Source: Flaveria trinervia (Eukaryota > Streptophyta > Magnoliopsida > Asterales > Asteraceae). From it: 64,000 bases of DNA. Location of the stretch: NCBI GenBank assembly GCA_025506515.1, contig CM046453.1, forward strand, positions 43,008,099 through 43,072,098, written 5' to 3'. Below the pieces are notes generated by a model that did not search any database, had not been told where the DNA came from, and saw only the letters and a list, made by a program, of their open reading frames with translations. Positions within the stretch are counted from its first letter, which is position 1. Each line of letters opens with the position of its first letter. Made by a program: the position numbers and the translations under genes. This document shows, piece after piece, positions 10,031 through 21,627 of this stretch.

Positions 10031-10578
10031 CGACTTAGCTAATTTATTTCCTTACTTGTTGCAAGGGGCGAAGCTTTATGGGGCCGGGGGGCCTCTTTTT
10101 TTCGTCATTAGTGTAAATTTTTAGCTCGATATTGTAAATTTTCGGTCTGATAGTAAAGAAAATTATAAATGAAAAGTCCATCCCTATAAAATACTTTATT
10201 TTTACCCACGCTCTTTTAACTTTGATTCAAGATCAACCACTGCTTGTTGCATATATATAATTTATATATATAACAAACAATTATGTGATAAATGAGACCA
10301 AGTCCAATCGAACTTTGAAACAAAACGGGAAACAAGTCAAACTCGAAATAAAACTAAATAAGTGGATGTGAATCGTCAGTGTTTGGCATCCCACAAGAAA
10401 AGAGGGGGAAAGGAAATGTGTAAAATTAGGTTTGGGTTTCTGGGCAATGCAGCAATTCCAAACTTGCGGTTGAATCTCTGAACTGCCATTAGTGGATCCC
10501 CGAGAAATCCATTCTCGATTGTTCTTGAAGCCATCGAATCATTTTCGTAATTGTGGTTGAAGTATTAAACCAGTTAAG
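10031..10578. other. Upstream region of the broken host-like gene
   Basis: No ORF. The last 200 bp (about 10380-10578) are less AT-rich and read like a 5' untranslated leader running into the ATG at 10579. No clear TATA box could be assigned with confidence. Confidence 0.4.
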
Positions 10579-12151
10579 ATGTCGTTGAGGATAAAGGCTG
10601 TGGTGGACAGGTTTGTAGAGGAATTGAAGGAAGCTTGGATGCGGACATACAAGACAGAATCATGAAGGAGAGGGAGATGCAGAGTTACATTGAGGAACGT
10701 GAACGGGAAGTCGCCGAACGCGAAGCAGCCTGGAAAGCTGAACTCTCTCGTCGCGAGGTCTGATTTCCATCTATGATGATATGCTCTTTTCTAATTTATG
10801 GTTTTTCAACCCTTGCTACTTTATTTTCCTAATCATCATTGTTTCTCCGATGGAGTAGACTTTCTAGTGTTGTCAACACTTTGGACCTTTTGTATGAAAT
10901 AATAGTTCCAACTTCTCAGTAATACTTCATAGGTGATTGTACTCAATCTGTAAGAGTGCACCGGAAGATCATGTAGTACAACTTTGGTCTTATACTCTTC
11001 CAGGAATAGAGTGATTTCATCTCCTTGTTCAGACTTTAATTGGTTTGATCTCCTTTTTCAAGCACATCATACCAATTGATCATAACCTAAGCCCTTAATC
11101 CCCTCGTATGTTTCTGTGTGTAGAGTTAAATTTTAAGGAAGGAGATAAGGAAAAGTTTATATAATGTTACTCTATGAGTTGAAATTGTTTGAAAATCATT
11201 GAAACTGTTCAGGAATTATACTTAAGCCCTTAATTCCCAAAATTGTTTCATGATCATAATTAATGGATGATTTGTATATATACTTACAAAGCAGGACCTT
11301 TCTCAGTAAGAAAAAACCCACAGACACTGTATATAATTAGGTATCTTTAAATTTATATGTGATAGGAGCAAAGTTCTTGTTGAGGGATTAATAGTTGCTG
11401 GTTATGGGTAGGGGTAACCAAACTTTAAAGTCAGTAGCAGTTGGAACCCACGTCCCAGATCGTTAGAACACTTATTGGGGATACCAAACATCTAATATGT
11501 CAATATGTTGATCAAAATATTCATCATTTACTCTGCGAAAAGTTGGCAATTATGTATCAGTTCTGACAAGGGTTGTATAAAAGGTAGGCATACTTATTAA
11601 GAGCACGGACATCTCTGGATGAGTCATGTGCTGTTTATATGTATTGCGTTACTACCCGCTCCCAACCTTAAACCTAGTTATTGGTGGCAAATTCATAATT
11701 TTATGGTCAAGTTCTCTTCGGGATGCGCTACAAGAACTTCTTTAAGTTTTTACATACAAAGAAAATAAAATATGATCTTGATAAGGGTATGTATGTCTTC
11801 CTGACATAGGTTTACCATGGCTGGTTATAGAAAGCAATATTTTTCTAAAATGTTTTACTTTTCACAAATTTTGCTTTTACGTAAACAAGTGTTTAAGATT
11901 GAGAGATTATGTTCTTATGTTCTTTGCTACAGGGGTATGGTTATTTTTCAGATTTCTTATAGTGGCTTTTGTGTTCAGGCAGAAATTGCTAGACAAGAAG
12001 CAAGACTGAAAATGGAGAGAGAAAACCTTGAAAAAGAGAAAAGTGTTCTTATGGGGACAGCATCCAACCAGATAATCAAGATGGGGCTCTAGAAATTACT
12101 GTAAGTGGTGAGAAGTATCGATGCCTCAGATTCTCCAAGGCCAAAAAGTGA
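10579..12151 (+). pseudogene. Two-exon coiled-coil gene with two frameshifts
   Basis: The only candidate for a non-transposon gene. Exon 1 (10579-10757) starts MSLRIKAVVDRFVEELKEA and, after a one-base loss near 10634, continues IMKEREMQSYIEERERE to a GAG|GT donor. Exon 2 (11979-12151) follows a TTCAG acceptor, keeps phase 0, begins AEIARQEARLKMEREN, suffers a second one-base loss near 12071, and ends at TGA 12149-12151. The intron is about 1.2 kb. The product would be about 115 aa, a highly charged Glu/Arg/Lys coiled coil. I do not recognise a function with certainty. Codons stay clean on both sides of each lesion, so either this is a young pseudogene or the two missing bases are sequencing errors. 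Confidence 0.65.
10758..11978 (+). other. Intron of the coiled-coil gene
   Basis: Starts GTCTGA after GAG and ends TTTTGTGTTCAG before GCAGAAATT. It is AT-rich with no conserved ORF. Its presence shows the gene copy is not a processed, RNA-derived pseudogene. Confidence 0.6.
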
Positions 12152-13141
12152 GGTACAAATAGTTATTGTTTGTGAGTTGTCTTTTTCGAGTCATTGGTTA
12201 TGTAAGTCCTGAAATATGATTGTTTAAAATCGTGCATTCACTTTGCCATGGCGGTTTCTTTTATCAAATCGTGTATGTTATTTTCGATCATACTGGAATA
12301 TACAAAAAATTTAATTGCTAACTTTGGAGTTGTTTTTTTTATGTGTAACAATGTCAACTTTCTCCTAATGACATGTGTTCAAGACTCTAGAGTGACTTCT
12401 ACAAACATATTGTTTGTAATTTTATTGAAGCATTCAGAGTCTGTTGTTTATCGACATCTCTATAATTTAATTAAGGAACACCATTCTCTAAAGTTGTCTT
12501 TTATTTTTTAAAAATCTTCTACATCTCACTTCTCATTCCTAATATCCATATCTATATAATTAAACAATACTTCTTTACTAATTTTTATTAGTATTTTTTT
12601 TTATCTTTCAACAAGTCACATCTACTCACCAAAAATATAAGATAACAGATAGGGGGATGAATAGTGAGACCTTTGTGGCAAAGCGGACCCGAAGATTTTA
12701 TTATGGTTTGTGCGTTGATGCTATGGGCTTTTGTTAGTCATATAAATCTAATGGGTCTATGTGGCCCATGGTGGAGGTTCAGGCCGTTGAAGCGCTTTTC
12801 TTTGGCGATCATGACGCCAAGGTCACCGCCACATGGCGTTAAACATCTCACAAACAAGTAGCCACATTTTGGCTAAAATTGGAGCCATTCATGCAAATAT
12901 CATGATCCAGGAGAATTCAATCCCTATAATTTGTTGTTTTTACTCCTTAGTCTTGGCTACTGCAGCAAAAGGTTTTTTTCGTGCGCCTACACACAATATA
13001 TTAGTTTATTGCTTGATCAGTATACCAATTGCAGTCTTGAGGGTTTTAAATGTAAAGAAACAAGGCCAGGATGGCAAAATGAAAAGCGATTCCCATAGTT
13101 TTAGATATCATACAATTAAAAGTCCATCCATTGATTGACCA
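12152..13141. other. Intergenic DNA downstream of the coiled-coil gene
   Basis: AT-rich to about 12650, then a more balanced stretch to 13140. Two short open frames (12664-12861 and 12833-13138) show no recognisable domain, overlap each other and have no neighbour support, so I do not call them genes. Confidence 0.5.
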
Positions 13142-14128
13142 TGCATTAGCAACATATGAATTCAAGGATCGCAATTAGGAATTATGTGGTTAAATTAAAT
13201 TGAATAGTGATCACAAAATTAACACTATTCGTTCTTTAATTGATTAATGATGAAATATCAATTGTAATATTAATCAATGAAGAACGGAACAAATGAATCA
13301 CAATAAATGAACAATAATGATTGATTAAAAAGTATTTCATTAAAACTCTTTAACAATTACGATTGAAACAAATAACAATTGTTGTTGTTGATTGTTATGA
13401 ATCTATAGATGAAATGTCGTTGTTGCTAGGGTTTGATTCTAGAGTTATGATAATAACAATTAGGGTTTTGTGATTGATTGATATATTGATGAATTTAATG
13501 ATGGATATTTAAAAGTGTGCACCTATGATTTATATTTATAGGCTCTATGATTTACTGTTAGGGTAATACTAACTTTCTTATCATGGTCAAGAAGGTTACT
13601 TAGAAAATGTCATGATGTGACATTCACTAACTAAATAAAGTCGTCCGTAGGAGTTGGCTTTATAACGTCATTTAGTGTTTGACTTGTTGACTTGATGTAC
13701 TTGGTGATGTATATACAAGTCTTTTTGTTTTTTGTAGACTTGGTCTTTCGTAAAACTTTGGTTCTTCAGTAGAAGATATGGTCTTTTGCAGATCTTTGGT
13801 CTTCCATAGGAATCCCCTGACTTCATCCGCAATAGACTATTCTTCCACAAAAGCTCCTCGGATGCACAAATCCTTTGTTGTTGTTGCAGAACATCTACGG
13901 AAGTACAAATCATTCATTTGTAGATAGTTCTTACACTTAATCAATTTAGAAAATTGACTAAGTATACTATTGTTCGTGTAATCACTCATAAATCAATATA
14001 TAATGGGGTTAACATTTATACATTCGTTACATACAAAAGATGACAGATGTACAAGAATTTATTAGAAATCATGATGAAAGTTATAAGCCTATTCAATGAA
14101 TGTAGACCTATTGGAACTAGATCTAACA
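13142..14128 (-). repeat. 3' LTR of the minus-strand copia remnant
   Basis: On the minus strand it starts TGTTAGATCTAG after a purine tract (14129-14145). It contains repeated GGTCTTCC-like motifs around 13740-13810. An imperfect inverted repeat (GTTCTTTAATTGATTAAT at 13231-13248 against ATTAATCAATGAAGAAC at 13268-13285) lies inside. The far boundary near 13142 is a guess from a TG dinucleotide and could be off by several tens of bases. Confidence 0.5.
13231..13285. repeat. Imperfect inverted repeat, about 17-bp arms
   Basis: Arms at 13231-13248 and 13268-13285 are complementary except for one or two positions, with a 19-base loop. The sequence is AT-rich. It might fold in RNA of the LTR, but AT-rich DNA produces such repeats by chance more often than balanced DNA does. 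Confidence 0.5.
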
Positions 14129-14149
14129 ATAGTTTCCCTTAGGCTTAGA

Positions 14150-15160
14150 TACTTATAATAAGTTCTTTAGGCTTGAAAGCTCTTTAACTCTAGCTACAAT
14201 CTTGTTGTTAAAGTATGAAATTGTAATCTTTTGATCATTATATGTGTACTTGATCTCCATTATGCTAATCTTCTTCAAAGTATCAAAACTGAGACCAAGC
14301 ACATTTTCCTCAGTTGTTAGAGTGGCAATCACATTGTTGTTATTCAAAATTTCCAGCTTATCTTGTTCTGACATTCTCATTTCAGTAATTTCTTGTATTT
14401 CTGCTTCCAGCAACTAGCTAGCCTCAAACTTTCTCCTTTTATAGTCCTTGGCATGCAGTTTGTCAATTACTTGAATGATGTGCACATATAAACATATGTC
14501 TCTTTGAGCATGTTGATCATTAAGTTTTTGGAAAGTATTTATCATGAAGATAAGAAGTACAGCTTGGGTGTAGGAGTTTGATTTTCATGGGAACAACCTT
14601 ATGCTTTTAGTTTTCTTCTTAGCCTCATTCCTCAGCCGCACTAACTCCTTTGTTCTTTCTACATATCCCCACTAAGTTATGGGATATATATATTGATTAT
14701 CTTCAATACACTTTATAGTAGTTGAGTTTCTCATAGAGTATTCAACTCTACTTAAAAATTTATCATCAAGTAATGAGGAGTAGTTGGATTTAGACCTTCT
14801 TTGTCCTTGTGATCTTCTTTTATGCTCTGAATCTTCTCTTCTTGCTTCTTTAAGTAAATCATCCTTGAACTTTATCTTCAATTTACCCACATTCATAGAG
14901 AAGTCTCTTCTTTTGGGATTTATAGGATAGTTGATGATGATTAAGTTTTAAAGATAACCGATATCATCATCAGGTAGTGCTAATATTGATTCAAGCAAAT
15001 GGAAGTATTGAACCCTCCTGGATGCCTTTTTTATGACTGCACAAACCCACTCTAGAATAAATTTTCAGGTCATAATCTTGTTTTCTTCAACAAGGAGAGG
15101 GAGTTGTGATATTATCAAACAACTGGATTAAAGTAGATTTTTCTTTAGATCACATTTAGT
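14150..15160 (-). pseudogene. Degraded ORF between pol and LTR, charged, coiled-coil-like
   Basis: Two minus-strand open pieces remain: 14413-14153 (86 aa, with ITEMRMSEQDKLEILNNNN) and 14896-14672 (74 aa, with KFKDDLLKEARREDSEHKRR). The content is Lys/Glu/Asn-rich with no hydrophobic membrane segment visible. Its position just 5' of the polypurine tract is that of the third ORF of Sirevirus-like elements. Homology to the ORF at 49640-54341 is suggested by position and composition only. Confidence 0.4.
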
Positions 15161-15461
15161 GATCTAAACATTATGTTTAAGCATCAACGTGTATCTGTGC
15201 TACCCAGGCTAAACCTACTCGTATATCAAATTACATCTGATCAATCTTTATTATAACTCAATCAGGAAAGAAAATAAACATCTGATCAATCTTATTATAA
15301 CTCAAATCTAGAAAGAAAATAAAGTCATAATGTACTATCATTTCCCATATATGAATGCATAAAACATATTAATTAAGACAATATTTTGTATTTTTATATG
15401 TTTTATGTATATTTTTGGATTTTTCATGAGTATGTACATGGACAGAACATGCTAATCTTTT

Positions 15462-15627
15462 ATATGAGGATTCATCTTAGTTGATCAACTCAATAAGAAA
15501 ATTAAATCTTACTGAATCAAAGGATTTAATGAATAAATCAACTCATATGAGGATTCATCTTAGTTGATCAACTCAATAAGAAAATTAAATCTTACTGAAT
15601 CAAAGGATTCAATGAATAAATCAACAA
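15462..15627. repeat. 83-bp tandem duplication
   Basis: The unit starting ATATGAGGATTCATCTTAG occurs at 15462-15544 and 15545-15627, with a single obvious difference (GGATTTAATG against GGATTCAATG) before the ends diverge. The near identity implies a recent event in an otherwise old, decayed element. It spans the end of RNase H. Confidence 0.9.
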
Positions 15628-16494
15628 GTTGATTTGTTGTATCCATTTTGATTAAATTGATTTAACCTTTTTGTGAGTAATTTCTCAGAAAATGGTACTT
15701 GATTTCAATATGTTTTGTTTTACTATATTGCATTGGATTAGCAGAGATAAACATAGTAGCTGAGTTATCTATGTGTATTGGTTTATGAATAAAATTTTAA
15801 CCATAAGCAACTAATTGGTTTTGCAACTATAATACTTGAGAGCAACCGGTTGAAACAACTATGTACTCAGCCTCAACTGTCGATACTGATACGTTTGTTT
15901 TTTTTTTGCACTGCCAAGTAACAAGTTGTGGATTTTCTATCGTTATTACATCCTTCAAAATCACTATCAGAATATGAGTAGAGGTTGAAATCTCCTTCTT
16001 TGGGATACCAAAGCCCAAGAGCTGGTTTTCCTTTAAGATATTTGAAAAATCTCTTGTCTGCATTCAATGTGTGACTGTTTTGGATCTGATTAGTACCTAG
16101 CACAAACACACACAACAAACATTAGTAGTTAAGTACATTAAAGATCCTATCATTGATCTATATATTTTTTTTATCATTGATTTCTTAATAGGGTCAGGTA
16201 TAATCTTGTTTATTGTTGAATATGGTGTTTGTATGAAGAAGTGTTAGCAATGTTTTACTTCTTCAAGATTTCATATATATACTTATTTTGATTGATGAAT
16301 ATTTCATCTGGTTTTTGATGAACTTGCAAACCAAGAAAAATGTCAATTATTCCATTGAATTCATTTGAAATTCAGATTTCATCTAAATTTTAAAGTTTTC
16401 ACACAATCTCTTGTTTGTTGATTTAAAAATAATGTCATCCATATAAATTCGGACAACCAAGAGATATTGATGATCATGCTTGAGAAAGAGAATT
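15628..16494 (-). pseudogene. Copia reverse transcriptase (3' part) and RNase H, broken
   Basis: Minus strand. The RT catalytic region reads VVRIYMDDIIF near 16430 (YMDD in place of YVDD). RNase H follows with KGKPALGLWYPKEGDF and YSDSDFEGCNNDRKST (ORF 16118-15873), then after a frameshift VSTVEAEYIVVSTGCSQ (ORF 16063-15827) and IHIDNSATMFIS to about 15740. Stops and frameshifts are frequent. It would have copied element RNA, and it is now inactive. Confidence 0.75.
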
Positions 16495-18660
16495 TGATCA
16501 ATTGTTCATCTTTTGTATCCAGCTTGAGCATGAACGATGATAATGTTTCATATTGATGATCATTACTGTCAACATTTCCCCTGTTAGTTTATCTTCCCTT
16601 AGCGCTTTGCCTTCTGCTTCCTTAAGTCTTGCAATAAGGTTGGTGTACACACTCATCCTTAAGTCACGGACACGTAGAGGGTTTTCCCTTTCTTTTCGGC
16701 TCAAGGCATCTGCCACTACATTGGCCTTGCAAGGATAGTAGCGTATTTCATATTCGTAGTCATTCAGTAACTCGACCCATCTTTGTTGGCGCATGTTTAG
16801 CATCTTCTAATCTATAATGTGCTGCAAACTCCTATGGTTAGTGTAAATAATGCACTTCGTGCCATAGAGATAATGCCTCCACATTTTGAGTGCAAACACC
16901 ACGACACCCAGTTCTAGATCATGCGTTGTGTAGTTCTTCTCATGATCGTTTAGTAGTCTCGATGCATAAGCAATTACTTTGTTGCGCTGCATTAGCACGC
17001 ATCCTAGTCCTTGACGCGAGGCGTCACAATAGACCACGAAGTCCTCAATTCCTTCTAGGAGAGCGAGGATAGGTGCATTACACAGTTTCTCTTTGAGTGT
17101 TTTGAATGCTTCATTTTGCTCTTGTTCCCACACAAAGGTTGTGTTCTTCTTTGTCAGAGCAGTCAATGGTTGCACAATACGTGAGAAGTCTTTGATAAAC
17201 CTCTTGTAGTATCTGGCCAGTCCAAGTAATTGCCTTATATCGATAGTCGTTTCAGGAATTTCCCAGTCCTTAATTGCCTTAATCTTAGAAGGGTCAACTT
17301 GAATTCTATTTTCATTTACCATATGCCTTAGAAATCGGATTTCTCCTATACAAAATTCACACTTGAAGAACTTGGCATATAATTGTTCATTTCTTAGCAC
17401 CTCAAGAATCAGTCTAAGGTGTTTCTCATGCTCTTCTTACTAAAAGAGTAGATCAGGATGTCGTCGATAAACATGATCACGAACTTGTCAAGATACGAGC
17501 GAAATACACGGTTCATGAGAACTATAAACGCCGTTGGTGCGTTAGTCAGTCCAAAGGGCATGACTAGATACTCATAATGTCCGTATCTCGTCCTGAAGGC
17601 CGTTTTGGGTATGTCTTCTTCTCTTATCTTCAACTGATGGTATCCCGATCATAAATCTATTTTAGAAAAGTAACTAGCTCCCTGCAGTTGATGGAATAGG
17701 TCGTCAATCCTCGGGAGAGGGTAACGATTCTTTATAGTCAGCTTGTTTAGCTCCTGTATAAATGCACATACGTAGGGTTCCATCCTTCTTCTTCACAAGT
17801 AAGACCGGTGCATCCCATGGAGAAACACTCGGTCGAATAAATCCCTTGTCGAGTAGTTCTTGAATCTGTTGCATTAGTTCCTTAATCTCGGGAAGGACGA
17901 GTCGATATAGTGCCTTGGCTACTGTGCAGCACCAGGCAGTAGGTCTATCTGAAACTCGACTTGTCAGTTCGGAGGGAGTCCCGGTAGATCTTCGGGAAAC
18001 AATTCTAGATATTCAGAAACCACTAGAATATCCTTAGTCTTCTTCTCCTAATTAGCTTTCATTACATAGACCATAAAACCGGATATCCCTTCTTAAGGCT
18101 CTTGGTAGCTTTCAGATGAGATATCATAGGGCATAGCGTGTCACTTCCTTCGCCACGAACCACTAGCACTTTCCCGTTGCTCAACAGTATTCTAAGTAGG
18201 CGTTCATCACACACAATTTCGACTTTATGCTTAGCTAGCCAATCCATACCAACAACCAGATCGAATCCTCCTAGCTTAATAGGAATCAGGTTCATCTTAA
18301 ATGTGCTACCTTCTAGATTCATTAAACAGTCCTTGATGACTTATTATTTTCTATAATGTTACCGTGAGCTAATTCTACAGTAAACAGATCAGTCAGGGTA
18401 CATGCACTCAAGTCAATCAAAGGCCTAAAAGTGCTAGAGACAAAACTAGCGGTTGCTCCAGTATCAAATAGAACAGTAGCAGGATGGTTGTTTATAAGGA
18501 ACGTACTGTGACCACATCAGGCTCCTTGCGAGCATCGGCTGGCTTCATCACAAATGCTCATCCCTTAGGCTTGTTGGGTCTGTTCTCCTCATCTCTTCCT
18601 AGTTTAGGACACTTGTTCCTCATGTGCCCTGGATCTACACATTCATAGCATTGTTTACCC
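16495..18660 (-). pseudogene. Ty3/gypsy gag end-protease-RT-RNase H fragment, minus strand
   Basis: Read from 18660 downward: a CCHC knuckle CYECVDPGHMRNKC (about 18650-18600), protease with intact active site LFDTGATASFVS (about 18480-18435), LGGFDLVVGMDWLA (18322-18062 ORF), RT with VMPFGLTNAP and catalytic FIDDILIYS near 17470, RT thumb and RNase H in the 17400-16807 ORF (VVYCDASRQGLG, YTNHRSLQ), and the spacer to integrase until about 16560. Stops separate the ORFs. It is the same family as the plus-strand element at 59951-64000. It ends abruptly in copia sequence at about 16495-16560, and no integrase remains. Confidence 0.85.
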
Positions 18661-19495
18661 GGCGCATACGTACAATTCTTATTTATGGAGGTTCACACCC
18701 AATAAAGGGTGTTAGCTCAACCGTGTGCGGGTTAACTACCCCAAAAGGATGCACACTGGGCTTGATCCATGTGATTAAGCATATGTATGGAGGTTCACAC
18801 CCAATGAAGGGTATTAGCTCAACTGTGTGCGGGTTAATTACCCCAGAAGGATGCACACCGGGGTCCAATACTTGTGATTGACCATATGTATGGGACCCTT
18901 GGCGCTCACCCTAGGTAACTGGAGTCAGCTTCGTGCACAATGTTCGGGGCTACGAAAGACCTTAGGCCCAGCACCAGCTTTATGCATATGGTGGGGTGGA
19001 GCACATGGCATTGGTCCGAATGAAAGTAAAGATTTAATGATGAATGTACGAAATGAACGAACGTATAATGAAGATAATAATGATATTATCTATGTGTACG
19101 TATGATGTGTGATCACATGCAAAGTAAATATGGTTTTAACGAAAATAAAGTATGGTTTTAACGAAAGTAAAGTATGTTTTATTTTAAAACTAGAACTCAC
19201 TCAGCAACACTGACTTTTATGTGTTTCCAGTTGGCAGGTAATGTTGCTGAGGATGACACGGGGCGGCTACTCAGTTCTTTTGGATGATATTCTTTTGTTT
19301 AATGTTTCGGTATTGTAATGCGAATTAACGATATTTTGAAATGAATGATTGTATTAACTTTCAAAAGCATTTGTAATGAAATGAAATGTCATTTTTGAAT
19401 GTTTCCGCTGCAGTGTTTAGTAAAGTTAAATGTAAAGTCATGTTTTATGTGCAATGATTTACCAGCTGTAAGCGTCTTGGGAGCAGGGCTTTACA
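18661..19495 (+). repeat. Gypsy 5' LTR, 3' portion
   Basis: Ends GGGCTTTACA at 19495, followed two bases later by a primer-binding site. It includes a 102-bp tandem duplication and the conserved block AACTCACTCAGC ... GTTGGCAGGTAATG (19193-19235), shared with the other gypsy LTRs of this window. The 5' half of the LTR is missing; the junction with the minus-strand gypsy fragment is at about 18661-18680. It differs a good deal from the LTR at 26229-28294, so the two probably belong to different copies. Confidence 0.7.
18684..18888 (+). repeat. 102-bp tandem duplication in gypsy LTR
   Basis: Units at 18684-18785 and 18786-18888 both start TATGGAGGTTCACACCCAA and contain GTTAGCTCAAC...GTGTGCGGGTTAA. 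They differ at a handful of positions. A further TATGG follows as the start of an incomplete third unit. Confidence 0.9.
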
Positions 19496-19497
19496 AG

Positions 19498-19511
19498 TTG
19501 GTATTAGAGCC
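19498..19511 (+). promoter_or_regulatory. Primer-binding site (initiator-Met tRNA type)
   Basis: TTGGTATTAGAGCC two bases after the LTR end resembles the usual TGGTATCAGAGC that pairs with the 3' end of initiator methionine tRNA, with a C-to-T change. It marks the start of the internal region of the gypsy element. Confidence 0.75.
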
Positions 19512-19843
19512 AAAGTTTAAATGAAACGGGTAAAATTTCAAAATAAACCTTAACTTAAACTGAGAATGGGACGGAAGGGGAAGGGATGCCAGTCTGAGTA
19601 GTTGCGTGCCATCAGGTATTTTCTTAATGTTAACCAGTGTTACGTGCGCATGTTAGTGGTTATGTGTTGTTGTAGATTTAAATACTGATGTAGTCAAGAT
19701 AGGTAATGCTTGGGGTATGAATAGTAAAGTAAATGGCTAATCACAACTGGCCACTGTAATTAGGGACTTACTATACTTGACATAAACTAAGCTGTTCCCT
19801 TGAATGACCGTGTTGGTGTTTGAATCTTTCAGTGTATGTGTGA
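19512..19843 (+). other. Gypsy leader between primer-binding site and gag
   Basis: Noncoding leader of about 330 bp between the primer-binding site and the gag ATG at 19844. No ORF or repeat stands out. Confidence 0.6.
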
Positions 19844-21050
19844 ATGGCCGGTGGTAGATCTTCAAAAGCTTCACAGGGTGGAGGTCATGGTGCTGAACCG
19901 CGACCCAAAAGAGGAAGCCCTAGAGTTGAGAAGGTGGTTCATGAAGAACCAGAGATCCCTCACCCGGAGGGCGGTGATGAGAGTGCAAACTTAAAGGCCT
20001 TAGTGAAGGAGGTTGTAGTCGAAGAAGTGCATCAGGTCATGCAGACAATCTTACCGTCTGTGGTGACCGAAGTTATCAAGGCTGTGAGGGAGAAAGGAAG
20101 GAAAGAAGTAGACCTGTGGGCGAAAGAAAATAGCCTGAGACTGAGACGTTCTGTCTGATGACGAAGAAGAAAAGAAAGAAGAAGAGCCTGCATCGGAGGC
20201 GGCACGCGGCTGTAACTACAGGGCATTTCAAAGTTGTAAGCCCCCTACTTTTGATGGTAACGGCACCGCTGCTGCGGCTCACCGATGGGTGAGAGAAATG
20301 AAGCTATTTTAAATATCAGCGAGTGCCGGGAGGATCAGAAATAAGTTTGCTGCCCACTCGTTTGTGGACTCGACTCTGTGCTGGTGGGATAATATAGTCC
20401 AGGCCGAGGGTAGTCGGGCAATTGGGAGGATGAGATGGTCCAAACTAAAGAAGATAGTGATTGAGGAGTTCTGTCATCATAGAGAAATGGACAAAGTTGA
20501 AAGAGAGTTCCTACAGTTAGAGGCAGGAACCATGACACATCAGCATTACACCACCAAGTTCAACGAGATGGCACGTCTGGTGCCGGATTAGGTGACATCT
20601 CTGTCACGGAAGATTAAAAGGTACATTCAGGACTACCAGCAGATATTCGCAGGCACATGATCCCTGCCCGACCGAGCACGTTTAGGTCGGCAGTTGATTT
20701 GGCAGGAAGATTGTATGATGAGCGAGAGTTGGTGGTGGCTGACGTAAGAAAGAAAGGTGGTGGTGATCAGAATTGGAATGGGAAGAGGGTCAATCGGGGT
20801 GGTGCCTCACAAGTAACAAGAAGGCACAGATGGATGACCGACATATGGTCACATCGGGTGCAGGGTCGAGGAGGTGTGGCAAGTGTGGGAAGGAGCACAC
20901 CGGCGAATGTAGATTGGGATTTAAGGTGTGCTTCAAATGTGGGAAACCTGGGCACATGGCGAGGGAGTGTAAGACCGGGAAATGTTTTAATTGTGGCGGG
21001 GAGGGCCACTTGAGCTGAGACTGCAAGAAGCCGAGGGCTGAAAGTTCTGG
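19844..21050 (+). pseudogene. Gypsy gag, frameshifted
   Basis: Gag forms the virus-like particle that packages element RNA. The start MAGGRSSKASQGGGHG (19844) runs 104 aa to a stop at 20156. The capsid core continues in another frame with CNYRAFQSCKPPTFDGNG and WWDNIVQAEGSRAIG (ORF 20364-20591) and a WSKLKKIVIEEFCHHREMD stretch. The end carries zinc knuckles: CGKCGKEHTGEC, CFKCGKPGHMAREC and CFNCGGEGHLS, the last followed by a stop (TGA about 21016). At least three frame changes make it non-functional. Confidence 0.85.
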
Positions 21051-21108
21051 TGCGGGGAAGAAGACGACTGGGGGAAAAGGGCCAAGGGCAAGCGCCAGGG
21101 CGTTCACG

Positions 21109-21627
21109 ATGAGACAAGAGGAGGTTAAGACGGACCTTGATGTCGTGTCAGGTATGTTTCTAGTAAATCAAACTTTAGCCTCCGTGTTATTTGATTCTAG
21201 TGCCTATAAAATTTTTATCTCCGTTGCTTTCTGTGCTAAGCTGCCTCTTAGTAGTAGATGTGTTCCCTTTGATGTAGAAACTGCCATAGGTAAGTCTACC
21301 AAGATTTCGGAGGTGATAGAGGGTTGTGATGTGAAACTAGAAGGTCATAAGTTTCCGATTAAGACGTTCGTGATGACCTTAGGTGGTTTTGATATGGTTC
21401 TTGGGATGGATTGGTTGGCGGACTATAAGGCAAACATTGTGTGTCGCAAGAAGATGATTCGATTGACAGCGCCTGACGAAAGTTCGGTAACGGTTTATGG
21501 TGATTGGGTCACGACGATCCGAAAAGTAATCTCAATGACGGTGGCGGGAAAGTGCATGAGGCGTGGATGTAGTGCCTATGTGGCCTATGTAAAGGATGTG
21601 TATAACCAGCACCACAAAACTGTCTGA
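21109..21627 (+). pseudogene. Gypsy aspartic protease region, altered active site
   Basis: A 172-aa open frame directly after gag. It normally cuts the Gag-Pol polyprotein. The active-site region reads LFDSSAYKIFIS, where D-S/T-G is expected, so the catalytic glycine has become serine. The later motif LGGFDMVLGMDWLADYKANIVC is well kept. The open frame itself is intact, but with the glycine lost and pol broken after it, activity is unlikely. Confidence 0.8.

Larger units (their letters stand above)
13142..16494 (-). mobile_element. Minus-strand copia remnant (RT/RNase H, trailing ORF, LTR)
   Basis: Reading on the minus strand: partial RT with a YMDDII motif (about 16430), RNase H (16118-15640), a degraded trailing ORF (about 15160-14150), a polypurine tract, then an LTR. 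The order with an ORF between pol and LTR resembles the Sirevirus-like elements elsewhere here, but similarity is weaker. The 5' side is cut off at about 16495, where it abuts a gypsy fragment. Confidence 0.6.

Noticed and set aside
12664..13138. Two overlapping ORFs as genes
   Set aside because: No domain, no homologous look, overlapping frames, and no splice or promoter context.
13231..13285. microRNA precursor
   Set aside because: AT-rich imperfect hairpin with short arms inside an LTR; no other support for a miRNA.
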